Source: Ancylomarina salipaludis (GTDB lineage: Bacteria; Bacteroidota; Bacteroidia; Bacteroidales; Marinifilaceae). Taken from it: a stretch of 64,000 bases of DNA. The stretch's first letter is position 1; each line of letters opens with the position of its first letter. Both the position numbers and the translations under genes were made by a program. Under the pieces are notes generated by a model. That model saw nothing but the letters and a program-made list of their open reading frames with translations. It was not told the DNA's origin and did no database searches. Below, piece by piece: positions 35,432-43,297 of the stretch. The DNA lies in NCBI RefSeq assembly GCF_004122035.1, contig NZ_SAXA01000012.1, positions 62,001 to 126,000 of the forward strand. The letters are read 5' to 3'.

Positions 35432-36346
35432 CTATTCTTTAAACTGATTGCTGCTGTACCATATATATTCTCTGATGATTTTACCGTCTTTATTAAAGGT
35501 ACAATCCAACATGTAGGGGACTTCAATTTTTTTATCTTTTCCCCACTCGGTGTATAGCCACCAGGAATAAACTACATACTGATCATTTTTTGCATAATAC
35601 ATGCAATCGGGATAGCCAACCTGAGTGATTTTAAATTTTGTTTCGGGCTGTAAGAACCTGCTTTCTTTAAGACTTTCCATTTGTTTTTCCAAGTCATTGG
35701 TTTCTCCAAATTTCATTGCCGAATTCCCAAAACTTGCCTTCGTATCAAAGAAACTTGCCCACTTATCCAAATCTTTTTCTTTGAAGGCATTTACCATCTT
35801 TCTGACTGTTATAATGTGAGGGTGGTTGATGTAGAGTTTTCCATTTTCTATTGTTCTTTTGCTATTATTAATCTCTTCGAAAATGTCGTTATTAAAATAG
35901 TAATGAAGCGAGGTTATCTTACCATCTTTATTAAAACTGTATAAATGATGAACAGGTAAGTCAAGGTTGATTCCGGTTTCACGGTGTGTGCCTGTTAGTC
36001 TGACCCAATCCTGTACCCAAATGCTCGATTCTTTATAATCTATTGCATCGGGATAAGCGGGTTTGTCATCCTGAATCATAACATTGTCATAGTTATCCCG
36101 GTAATAATTGATATAGCTTACCGTTCTTTCTTTTGAAGAATTCACTTTGTTGCCATTTACAAATACTTTAACCGTATCCGACATAAAACTTAAAAAAGCA
36201 TCGGCATCTCCGGCTTCAAATGCTTTCCAGAGTTCTCTGGTTTTGGTTATGGCCTCATGGTCGGAATACACGGTTCCACTTTTTTTCTGCGAAAAAGAGG
36301 TGGTGCTTAAAAACACACACAACAATAAAATACTAAAAGCTTTCAT
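35432..36346 (-). CDS. Secreted protein with two SnoaL/NTF2-like domains
   Basis: Start placed at ATG 36346, giving the signal peptide MKAFSILLLCVFLSTTSFSQ; the longer frame to 36433 only adds an unrelated leader. Two repeats follow, each of the NTF2-like/SnoaL type: about residues 28-155 (TRELWKAFEAGDADAFLSFM ... HHLYSFNKDGKITSLHYYFN) and 180-300 (RKMVNAFKEKDLDKWASFF ... DCTFNKDGKIIREYIWY). The family mediates diverse ligand-binding or isomerase roles; the actual activity cannot be told. It is a single-gene unit on the minus strand. Confidence 0.75.
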   Translation of the reverse strand: MKAFSILLLCVFLSTTSFSQKKSGTVYSDHEAITKTRELWKAFEAGDADAFLSFMSDTVKVFVNGNKVNSSKERTVSYINYYRDNYDNVMIQDDKPAYPDAIDYKESSIWVQDWVRLTGTHRETGINLDLPVHHLYSFNKDGKITSLHYYFNNDIFEEINNSKRTIENGKLYINHPHIITVRKMVNAFKEKDLDKWASFFDTKASFGNSAMKFGETNDLEKQMESLKESRFLQPETKFKITQVGYPDCMYYAKNDQYVVYSWWLYTEWGKDKKIEVPYMLDCTFNKDGKIIREYIWYSSNQFKE

Positions 36347-36715
36347 AAAAGTTGAATTTAAAAATGAAAATAATTTGATGTCTGCCACTGAATGGGAGAC
36401 ATTAGAGGGATAAAAACCGATGTTGATTATCAAGACATAGTTTTTAGGTTCTAATGATTAGATTGTGAATCATTTTTATGATTTAGAGTTGAGAGGTTTG
36501 GCGATTTTATCAGGTATCATACCCTAAGATTGATCGCATAAGGAGGCAGGCCGTTTTGAGTTTAATCCTCAATTTACGAATCTTTTGCCAGATTGTCAAT
36601 GTTTTATGAGAATCAGGTCTGATGGAGTTTGTTTCCATTTTATATTTATTTAATTTGTTACTGATTCGTATTTATGACAACTTAAGACCATTAATTTTTG
36701 ACCGATACACAAAAA

Positions 36716-38095
36716 ATGGACTGGACAAAAAAGCATCTTTCAATTATGGGCATTGTGGCAATTACCGCATTTATGGGAACTTTTCTTATATCGTCGGTGA
36801 GCATTGCTTTGCCTGCTATTGAAAAAAGTTTTGGTCTGGATGCGGTGGCGTTGAGTTGGGTAGTGACGGCTTTTTTACTTTCCACGGCCATGTTTTTACT
36901 GCCTGTTGGTCGTTGGGGAGATCTGAAAGGGATTCGACGACTTTTTAAGCTGGGGGTACTCATATTTACCCTGTCGTCACTGGCTTGTGGTTTATCCCCT
37001 TCCGGATTTTGGTTGATTTTCTTCCGGTATATCCAGGGAATTGGAGCGGCATTTACGAGTACGACCGGACCAGCTATTTTGGTATCGGCTTTTTTGCCAC
37101 AGTATAGGGGGCGGGTTATCGGTTTGGCTGTGGCGGCAGTTTATTTGGGGCTTGCCTTTGGCCCTTTTGCGGGTGGTTTCTTAACGGAATTTTTTGGTTG
37201 GCGATCCATTTTTTTTGTGGCATCGGCATTGGGGCTGTTTACGTCTGTTATCACCTTTCTTTTTTTAGGAAATGACGATATGCTTGACAGTAAAGAGAAA
37301 AAAGTAGATTTAAAAGGCACGTTTTTTTATATGTTAGGGCTTGTCTCACTGGTTTATGGCTCTTCATTTATTCCTGATGTATCCGGATGGTTGATGCAGG
37401 GGGGAGGCATACTGGCTCTCATTATCTTTTGGCTGATTGAAAATAGGTCTGCAAGGCCGGTAATCGAGACCAGACTGTATACCCGTAATCGCTTGTTTGC
37501 CTATTCAAATCTGGCGGCTTTAATTAACTACAGCGCCACCTTTGCCATTATCTTTTTACTCAGCTTATATCTGCAAAAGATACAAAGACTCTCGCCTCGT
37601 GAGGCAGGAATGATACTGATTGCACAACCTATTGTAATGGCTTTGTTTTCGCCCTTGGCTGGTAGGCTTTCTGATCGAATCCAAGCCCGCTATCTGGCCA
37701 GTTTGGGAATGGGCATGTGTACTCTGGGATTGCTTGCTTTTGCATTTCTTTCTAACACGACACCTGTTTGGAGTATCGTTTCTATACTGATATGGGTAGG
37801 GCTTGGCTTTGCCTTTTTTTCGTCACCCAATATGAACACCATTATGAGTTCAGTAGACAAAAGGCAGTATGGCTTAGCTTCGGGTTCTGCGGCCACCATG
37901 CGAGTGATTGGCCAAATAGTGAGCATGACCATTGCCAGCCTGTTTTTTGCCGCCATGTTTGGCAATCAGGCTATTTTGGAGGTTCCGAATGCCCTCTTTA
38001 TGACCGCGATGAAATGGGGTTTTATCACTTTCTCTTTAATTTGCCTTAGCGGCATTTATTTCTCCTTCAATCGGGGTAAAATGAACAGGAATTGA
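36716..38095 (+). CDS. MFS drug-efflux transporter, DHA2 (EmrB/QacA) type
   Basis: Proton-driven inner-membrane exporter. Motif A-like GRWGDLKGIRRLFKLG after helix 2, the antiporter motif C region LGLAFGPFAGGFLTEFFGWRSIFF (helix 5), and a second-half GRLSDRIQARYLASLGMG. About 14 predicted helices over 459 residues suit the DHA2 group. ATG 36716 (MDWTKKHLSIMG) was chosen; a TTG six codons upstream is possible. No regulator is adjacent, and the substrate is unknown. Confidence 0.88.
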   Translation: MDWTKKHLSIMGIVAITAFMGTFLISSVSIALPAIEKSFGLDAVALSWVVTAFLLSTAMFLLPVGRWGDLKGIRRLFKLGVLIFTLSSLACGLSPSGFWLIFFRYIQGIGAAFTSTTGPAILVSAFLPQYRGRVIGLAVAAVYLGLAFGPFAGGFLTEFFGWRSIFFVASALGLFTSVITFLFLGNDDMLDSKEKKVDLKGTFFYMLGLVSLVYGSSFIPDVSGWLMQGGGILALIIFWLIENRSARPVIETRLYTRNRLFAYSNLAALINYSATFAIIFLLSLYLQKIQRLSPREAGMILIAQPIVMALFSPLAGRLSDRIQARYLASLGMGMCTLGLLAFAFLSNTTPVWSIVSILIWVGLGFAFFSSPNMNTIMSSVDKRQYGLASGSAATMRVIGQIVSMTIASLFFAAMFGNQAILEVPNALFMTAMKWGFITFSLICLSGIYFSFNRGKMNRN

Positions 38096-38115
38096 TCCCT
38101 TAAAGCTTGTCAGTA

Positions 38116-38205
38116 TTTTATTATGTAGAGTCTTTCTATTTTGAATTGCAATTTCATTTTACGGGTAAGATAAATACTGTTTAGTTCAAATAATTTTTAA
38201 ATTTA
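38116..38205 (+). repeat. ~90-bp sequence repeated at 52640-52728
   Basis: Both copies share TATTATRTAGAGTCTTTCTA, then TTTTGA, ACGGG/CCGGG, and ATAAATACTGTTTA followed by an AATTTTTA-rich end. No ORF in it. This copy lies directly upstream of the first integron-like cassette and could contain a promoter or a recombination site. Confidence 0.55.
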
Positions 38206-38217
38206 GTGAGCCAAATT

Positions 38218-38265
38218 CAGAAGGTGCTGTTATCTCTCCAATATGGCAGGATAACAACACCTTTT
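38218..38265 (+). terminator. Long hairpin upstream of cassette 1
   Basis: 14-bp stem AAGGTGCTGTTATC / GATAACAACACCTT with a single C-A mismatch, followed by TTCAG. Between the MFS gene and cassette 1; it may end transcription of the MFS gene or be part of an attI-like recombination region. Confidence 0.45.
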
Positions 38266-38310
38266 CAGAAGATATATAGGAAATAACAGCCATATGCTTG
38301 TTTTAAACTA

Positions 38311-38320
38311 GTTAGGGGGA
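38311..38320 (+). other. Cassette 1 left boundary (core GTTAGGGGGA)
   Basis: GTTAGGGGGA is the exact reverse complement of TCCCCCTAAC at 39148-39157, which begins the palindrome after the YARHG gene. In integron cassettes the first bases and the start of the attC site pair in exactly this way. No attC-like palindrome lies to the left, so this is the array's left end. Confidence 0.65.
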
Positions 38321-38325
38321 ATTTT

Positions 38326-39156
38326 ATGAAAAAACTAATCTATATATATCTGATACTTTTAAGTTCTTTGAGTGTTCTTGCTCAAGATACTTCAATCTTT
38401 AAAGCCCTTGAAGAATTGAAAATTGGTAGTAACCTACCTGCAGAAATCGCGGAAAAGTATTTTGGGGCAAAACCTGACTATTATGGAGAAGTACAACCTA
38501 TAGAACTAGAATATTATAAAAAATATGATGACACTTCATTGATAATATTGAAATACTATACTGGTGTAGGAGCTTACAGTCTTCTAAAGTTCATTAATGA
38601 ATCAAGGAGTCGTGAGAATGAAGAATATGTAATAATGCAGAACAGTGATCATGATGGTTCTTATGCAATAGCAAAAGACACTGATTACATTTTTATTAAC
38701 GATAGCATAATTGAATTAATTGACACCAAGGAAATTGTAAAAGACTCATCTAAATATGACTCAAAAACGAACTGGATTAAAGGAGATAACTCATTTTGGG
38801 ATTTAGAAACAGTTACATTCGATAGCTACAGGTATATTAAAATTGATTCTAACTGTGTCGTTTCAACGTTTAGTCCTAATAGAGAAATCAGTGAAAGTAG
38901 AATGTATAAACAAGTCTCTGAAAGGATATTAAGTCATAAAGACCTTAATGAGTTATCAAAGGAAGAATTGAGAATAATGAGAAATGAAATTTTTGCCGAC
39001 TACGGTTACATATTTAATTCAAATGATCTGAAAAACTATTTCAACTCAAAATCTTGGTATACTCCAAAATATAAAACTGTATCATCTAAATTATCTATGG
39101 TTGAAAAAATAAATATCAAGACCATTTTGAGGTTGGAAAGTAAAAACTCCCCCTAA
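38326..39156 (+). CDS. Secreted YARHG-domain protein (cassette 1)
   Basis: Signal peptide of about 19 residues ending SVLAQ. An N-terminal half of unknown fold with many Tyr/Asp residues; a C-terminal YARHG domain at about 215-270 (LRIMRNEIFADYGYIFNSNDLKNYF ending WYTPKYKTVS region) in which the eponymous YARHG is replaced by FADYG. YARHG domains are extracellular and often linked to peptidoglycan or surface functions, without a known activity. The TAA stop lies inside the cassette's TCCCCCTAAC end repeat. Sole gene of the cassette. Confidence 0.7.
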   Translation: MKKLIYIYLILLSSLSVLAQDTSIFKALEELKIGSNLPAEIAEKYFGAKPDYYGEVQPIELEYYKKYDDTSLIILKYYTGVGAYSLLKFINESRSRENEEYVIMQNSDHDGSYAIAKDTDYIFINDSIIELIDTKEIVKDSSKYDSKTNWIKGDNSFWDLETVTFDSYRYIKIDSNCVVSTFSPNREISESRMYKQVSERILSHKDLNELSKEELRIMRNEIFADYGYIFNSNDLKNYFNSKSWYTPKYKTVSSKLSMVEKINIKTILRLESKNSP

Positions 39157-39340
39157 CAAAAGCTAAATTTCATGGGCGCTGATGCGCAGTTTGAAAGCTT
39201 AGCTCAACTATTAAACACCAGCAAGCTACCAAAATTGGTTTGCGTAAAAATATAAACAAATTTAAGCGGCTTGCTTACTTGGCGGTTTGAAAGGAAAACT
39301 CTTTGAAATCGCCCACGAAAACTTAGCAAGACCGTTGTGC
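39148..39340 (+). repeat. attC-like palindrome a
   Basis: Starts TCCCCCTAACAAAAGCTAA and ends TTAGCAAGACCGTTGTGC. Imperfect dyad: GCTAA with TTAGC, TGGGCG with CGCCCA, plus further pairing around GGTTTG/AAGC blocks. About 70% identical by eye to palindrome d (43091-43284), showing that these sites are related copies. Opens to the next cassette at GTTGTGCATA (39334). Confidence 0.65.
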
Positions 39341-39390
39341 ATAATGTAAAGAAACCTAAAACAGTGAAAGTATATAAAATAATAGTAAAC

Positions 39391-40890
39391 ATGAAGAAAA
39401 TATTTGTAATCTTGATATGCGTTTCAACCTTAGCCATGGGTTGTAAAACAGGGAATAAAACGCAAACTGATAGTTTGAGAATTGATATTGCTAATTATAA
39501 AATTGAAGAATTAAGCTATAATGGAAAAGAATTTAAAGTTCGTGCCTACCAAGGTATTATTTATGTAAAAAAAACCGTAGATTCTATTTTCCATAGCATG
39601 AATATTTATATCCCGGAAGAATATTTTAACGGAAAAAGTATAAATGGTTATACTGCTGAAACAGCTCCTATTTTTTACCCTAATCAAGTTGGTGGTTATA
39701 TGCCAGCAGAACCGGCATCAACTACCGGAACAAAGTTTATGCCTCCTTTAAATGGAAATATCCCTATGAATCCCCAAGAACTCAAAGAAAGAGAAAATAC
39801 AGTAATTGTAGCTCTTTCTCACGGATATGTTGTGGCTTCTGCAGGTGCAAGAGGGCGCACTAATAAAAATACCGATGGGAAATATTTTGGGAAAGCACCA
39901 GCAGGTTTAATTGACCTTAAAGCCGGAGTCCGCTATTTAAAATATAACGATGACATATTACCCGGCGATGCTAATAAAATAATTTCAAATGGAACAAGTG
40001 CGGGTGGAGCCATGTCTGCATTACTAGGTGCAACTGGCGACAATCCTGATTACCTTCCATATCTAAAAGAAATAGGTGCGGCAGAAACAAGCGATGCTAT
40101 TTTTGCATCCTCAGACTATTGTCCTATAACAAATCTAGACAATGCAGACAAAGCTTACGAATGGCAATACAATGGTATAAATGAATATAAATCCGGTCGT
40201 GGAGCAAATTCTGGTGCATCTAAATTATCAGAAAATCAAATACGTGTATCAGCTGATTTAAAATCGCAATTTCCTAAATACTTAAATTCTCTGAAACTAA
40301 CAGATGAACAAGGAAATTCATTAAAGCTAGATGAAAATGGAGAAGGTAGTTTTAAAGAATTTATGAAGAAACAAGTTCTAATTTCTGCCAATAAGGCAAT
40401 TAATGAAGGAAACGATTTATCTATGCATTCTTGGTTGTCTATTAGAAACCATCAAGCTATTCAAATTGATTGGAATGGTTATGTGAAATATATGGAAAGG
40501 CAAAAAACACCTCCCGCATTTGATGCTTTAGATTTATCTTCTGCCGAAAATATGGAATTTGGCACAGAAACCATAGACAAGCAACATTTTACAGAATATA
40601 GCAAAGAACACAGTTTGGTGGAAAACTCTAAGTTAGCCGATGCCAAAGTTATTAAAATGTTGAACCCAATGAATTATATCGGTACTTCGAATACCAAAAC
40701 AGTACAATATTGGCGAATCAGACATGGAAGCAAAGACAAAGACACAGCTTTAGCCATTTCTGCAATTCTGACTCTAAAATTACGAAATAATGGTTTTGAT
40801 GTAGATTATCTGTTGCCTTGGGATAAACCTCACAGCGGAGATTATGATTTAGCTGAACTATTTGAATGGATAGATGGAATTGTAAAATAG
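39391..40890 (+). CDS. Tannase-like (subtype B) alpha/beta-hydrolase lipoprotein (cassette 2)
   Basis: Predicted esterase of the bacterial subtype-B tannase family, which cleaves gallate or other aromatic esters. Lipoprotein signal of about 16 residues ending TLAMGC. The nucleophile elbow GTSAGGAMSALLGATG (about residues 205-220) matches subtype-B tannases; catalytic His is likely in PHSGDYD near the C-terminus, and SHGYVVASAGARGRTN is also family-like. Start set at ATG 39391, since the upstream extension to 39337 begins in the palindrome. Only gene of its cassette; an enzyme carried on such a unit could be a niche-adaptive acquisition. Confidence 0.8.
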   Translation: MKKIFVILICVSTLAMGCKTGNKTQTDSLRIDIANYKIEELSYNGKEFKVRAYQGIIYVKKTVDSIFHSMNIYIPEEYFNGKSINGYTAETAPIFYPNQVGGYMPAEPASTTGTKFMPPLNGNIPMNPQELKERENTVIVALSHGYVVASAGARGRTNKNTDGKYFGKAPAGLIDLKAGVRYLKYNDDILPGDANKIISNGTSAGGAMSALLGATGDNPDYLPYLKEIGAAETSDAIFASSDYCPITNLDNADKAYEWQYNGINEYKSGRGANSGASKLSENQIRVSADLKSQFPKYLNSLKLTDEQGNSLKLDENGEGSFKEFMKKQVLISANKAINEGNDLSMHSWLSIRNHQAIQIDWNGYVKYMERQKTPPAFDALDLSSAENMEFGTETIDKQHFTEYSKEHSLVENSKLADAKVIKMLNPMNYIGTSNTKTVQYWRIRHGSKDKDTALAISAILTLKLRNNGFDVDYLLPWDKPHSGDYDLAELFEWIDGIVK

Positions 40891-40897
40891 AAAACAC

Positions 40898-41032
40898 TAT
40901 GCACAACACTTTGTATAAGTAATGGCAGGCGATGTGGCAAATTTCAAGGTTTGTAGTCCGCTTAAACAACGTAGCGGTTTGACAGGTAAGAAGCCCGCAA
41001 ACTGCCACTACTCATACAATTTACCGTTGGGT
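40898..41032 (+). repeat. attC-like palindrome b
   Basis: Starts TATGCACAAC (exact reverse complement of its cassette start GTTGTGCATA at 39334) and ends TTTACCGTTGGGT. Strong dyad of 18 positions: TTGTATAAGTAATGGCAG against CTGCCACTACTCATACAA, with only two G-U type mismatches. The best-formed attC-like site in the window. Confidence 0.75.
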
Positions 41033-41087
41033 GTAATTTACACATCTCGCAAAAAGTAAAGTATTTATTGAACTTTTAACAGTTAAA

Positions 41088-41330
41088 ATGAAAAGATTTA
41101 ATCTCATATTCTTAAAAAGCAATAAGATGCTATTGACTAAAAAATTATATTCTGACTGGACTGAAATTCAAGGCGAGTATGAGGATTACATGGCATCACT
41201 TGATTTTAATACACTTAATGAGATTGAAGAATATATCAGAGTTGATTATAAATTGACTGCTAATAAAGCAAAACAAGAAGTGAACAAGATAAATATAGCT
41301 TTGAATGACACAATTGAAATAGAGCTATGA
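41088..41330 (+). CDS. Small acidic protein, unknown (cassette 3, first of overlapping pair)
   Basis: 80 residues (67 if ATG 41127 is used). Helical, acidic (WTEIQGEYEDYMASLDFNT) with a lysine-rich end. No recognised domain. Its stop overlaps the next gene's ATG (ATGA), so the two are translationally coupled. A coupled pair of small soluble proteins alone on a cassette is the layout of a toxin-antitoxin module, but neither sequence matches a family I recognise. Confidence 0.5.
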   Translation: MKRFNLIFLKSNKMLLTKKLYSDWTEIQGEYEDYMASLDFNTLNEIEEYIRVDYKLTANKAKQEVNKINIALNDTIEIEL

Positions 41331-41542
41331 CCAATTTTGACAACTCATTTATAAAAGCAATAGTAGACCAGCTAAAATTAAGACTTAATAGGAGCTTGAC
41401 TAAGTCAGAACTTGATGCATTCTCAATCAAACGCTCTGGAATTGCATATGAAATGATTATGGATTTTATATCTGATGAACAAAAGTCAAAGCTTGAAATT
41501 GAAAAATATGTAGAAGCTGTAGTGGAAGAGAATTATAAATAA
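41327..41542 (+). CDS. Small helical protein, unknown (cassette 3, second of pair)
   Basis: 71 residues, predicted mostly helix, mixed charge; LKLRLNRSLTKSELDAFSIK and a C-terminal VEAVVEENYK. No signal peptide or membrane helix. Coupled by ATGA overlap to the preceding small gene. Function unknown; possible antitoxin or immunity partner by layout only. Confidence 0.5.
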   Translation: MTNFDNSFIKAIVDQLKLRLNRSLTKSELDAFSIKRSGIAYEMIMDFISDEQKSKLEIEKYVEAVVEENYK

Positions 41543-41548
41543 AAAACT

Positions 41549-41749
41549 ACACCCAACAAACCGCAATAGTGCATAAGGGATGCAGAGCAATTTGGAAGGT
41601 TTGCGGCTTCGGCGAACAACGCCAAATCGTTGATTTGACTTTAAAATAAAATGAAAAGATAAAACCCAACCCAACGCTTCGGCTCCCCGAAATTTGAAAG
41701 GTTTGTGAGGACAAATTTCCCTTACGCACCATGCGGCAGGCCGTTACCT
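41549..41749 (+). repeat. attC-like palindrome c
   Basis: Starts ACACCCAAC (exact reverse complement of cassette start GTTGGGTGT at 41026) and ends GGCAGGCCGTTACCTGC. Dyad: CCGCA with TGCGG, and GTGCATAAGGG with CCCTTACGCAC (one G-U). Confidence 0.75.
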
Positions 41750-41797
41750 GCAATTTTGTTCGAAATCTAGAATTATAATAAAACCCAAATTAACACT

Positions 41798-43108
41798 ATG
41801 AGATTGAGATACATTACTTTGATTTTAATTTGCTTTTCTAGCTTATTAAGTTGTACTGATAAAACAACGATTGAACTTCCTGTTATTGTAAAAAAAGGAT
41901 ATGGCCCTTTTAAGGCTAGTTTTATGAAAGCTTATGGTAAACCTAGTGTTTCAGACTTATCTGGCATACCCAATAACTGGGATGGGCTAAAACAAGGAGC
42001 CTTTACTACAAATGTGTTTCAGTCAGGATACCAGGCCTACGTGCAGGGAAATATGACAAGAAAACGTTACGAATCCTGGACAGAAAGACTTAAACATTGC
42101 ATGCCAGATACCTTGAGCTTATCAAGAGAGCCAATAAAATGTAAAGTTAATTTTGTATATGGCAAGGACTCTACAGGTGTTACGAAAATAATTATTGATT
42201 CTAATAATAATCTAGATTTTAGCGACGATAAGGTTTATACGCCTATAGATATAACTGGTAAAAGGCACATCAATATGGATTCTTTAGCACAAAAGAACGC
42301 TATTGAGGTAAGCTATGAGCGTTTCTTAAAAAACAGAATTGAAAAAACGAATGCCCACTTACTATTTGCATATAGTAGTAGAACGAATAGTATTTATTAC
42401 AGTTTTCCTCAACATTTAGTAGCCAAGTTGAATGGAGAAGAAATTGCTATTTGCACTAAAGACTTTAAGACTATCTCTTTCGATTATCCGATAATTACTG
42501 TATTAGATGATAAGTTAAAAAGAGGCGGAAAAGTTAATAGTGAAGACATATTTAACAGGAATGAATATTTTAAAATCGATAATAATTATTATCAAATCAT
42601 TGGAGATAAACTTCTGCAAGACTCTTTTGATATCAAAAAGATCAATTTACCCAAAAACCGTATAAATTCAACTCAGGTTGGCTTTAAACCACTTCCAATC
42701 AAAGGAAACGATTTCAGAACTCAAGCTCCAATTGACATATCTAATTTGAAAGGGAAAATTGTACTTCTCAATTTCTGGTCGGTTTATTGTGGTCCCTGTC
42801 GACATGAATTACCAAAATTACAATCGTTCTATGACAGCATTGACAAGTCGAAATTTGAAATGGTTGGTGTTGTTTGTGAAAGTCCAGCCCATGAATTAAC
42901 TAAATTAATAGATGAGAACTCAATTAATTGGCCTTTAATATTAACACCCAATAATGATATTTTATCTCAATATAATATTAATGCTTTCCCTACATCATAC
43001 CTTCTAAATGAGGAGGGTGTTGTAATAGCAAAAAACTTAAGAGGAAAAGAATTAGAGGTGAAAATTAGAAGTTTAATAAGTGAAAAAACAGCAGGTAACA
43101 AAAGCTAA
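41798..43108 (+). CDS. TlpA-like thioredoxin lipoprotein (cassette 4)
   Basis: Lipoprotein signal ending SLLSC (about residue 19). Residues 20-295 are a non-catalytic region of unknown fold with repeated lysine/aspartate-rich strands. The C-terminal redoxin domain (about 305-430) has FWSVYCGPCRHELPKLQSF, the active CGPC, and INAFPTSYLLNEEGVV with the cis-Pro. Predicted membrane-anchored thiol-disulfide reductase of the type common in Bacteroidota. The stop codon falls inside the following palindrome. Sole gene of its cassette. Confidence 0.82.
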   Translation: MRLRYITLILICFSSLLSCTDKTTIELPVIVKKGYGPFKASFMKAYGKPSVSDLSGIPNNWDGLKQGAFTTNVFQSGYQAYVQGNMTRKRYESWTERLKHCMPDTLSLSREPIKCKVNFVYGKDSTGVTKIIIDSNNNLDFSDDKVYTPIDITGKRHINMDSLAQKNAIEVSYERFLKNRIEKTNAHLLFAYSSRTNSIYYSFPQHLVAKLNGEEIAICTKDFKTISFDYPIITVLDDKLKRGGKVNSEDIFNRNEYFKIDNNYYQIIGDKLLQDSFDIKKINLPKNRINSTQVGFKPLPIKGNDFRTQAPIDISNLKGKIVLLNFWSVYCGPCRHELPKLQSFYDSIDKSKFEMVGVVCESPAHELTKLIDENSINWPLILTPNNDILSQYNINAFPTSYLLNEEGVVIAKNLRGKELEVKIRSLISEKTAGNKS

Positions 43109-43284
43109 ATTTCATGGGCGGTGATGAGCAGTTCGAAAGTTTAGTTCAATTAAGAAACACCAGCAAGCCAAGCAAATTAGTGTTTGTTAAAATATAATAT
43201 GTAAATTTACTCGGCTTGCTTTTTTAGCGGTTTGAAAGGAAAATTCTTCGAAATCGTCCACGCAATATTGCAAGACCGTTATTA
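43091..43284 (+). repeat. attC-like palindrome d
   Basis: Starts GCAGGTAAC (exact reverse complement of cassette start GTTACCTGC at 41743) and ends GCAAGACCGTTATTA. Related over its length to palindrome a: shared AAAAGCTAAATTTCATGGGC, AACACCAGCAAGC, CGGCTTGCTT and GCGGTTTGAAAGGAAAA. Confidence 0.7.
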
Positions 43285-43297
43285 ACACTATCAATTT

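Noticed and set aside
39337-39390. Upstream in-frame extension of the tannase-like gene
   Set aside because: It reads from the cassette boundary and would destroy the clear lipoprotein signal that begins at ATG 39391.
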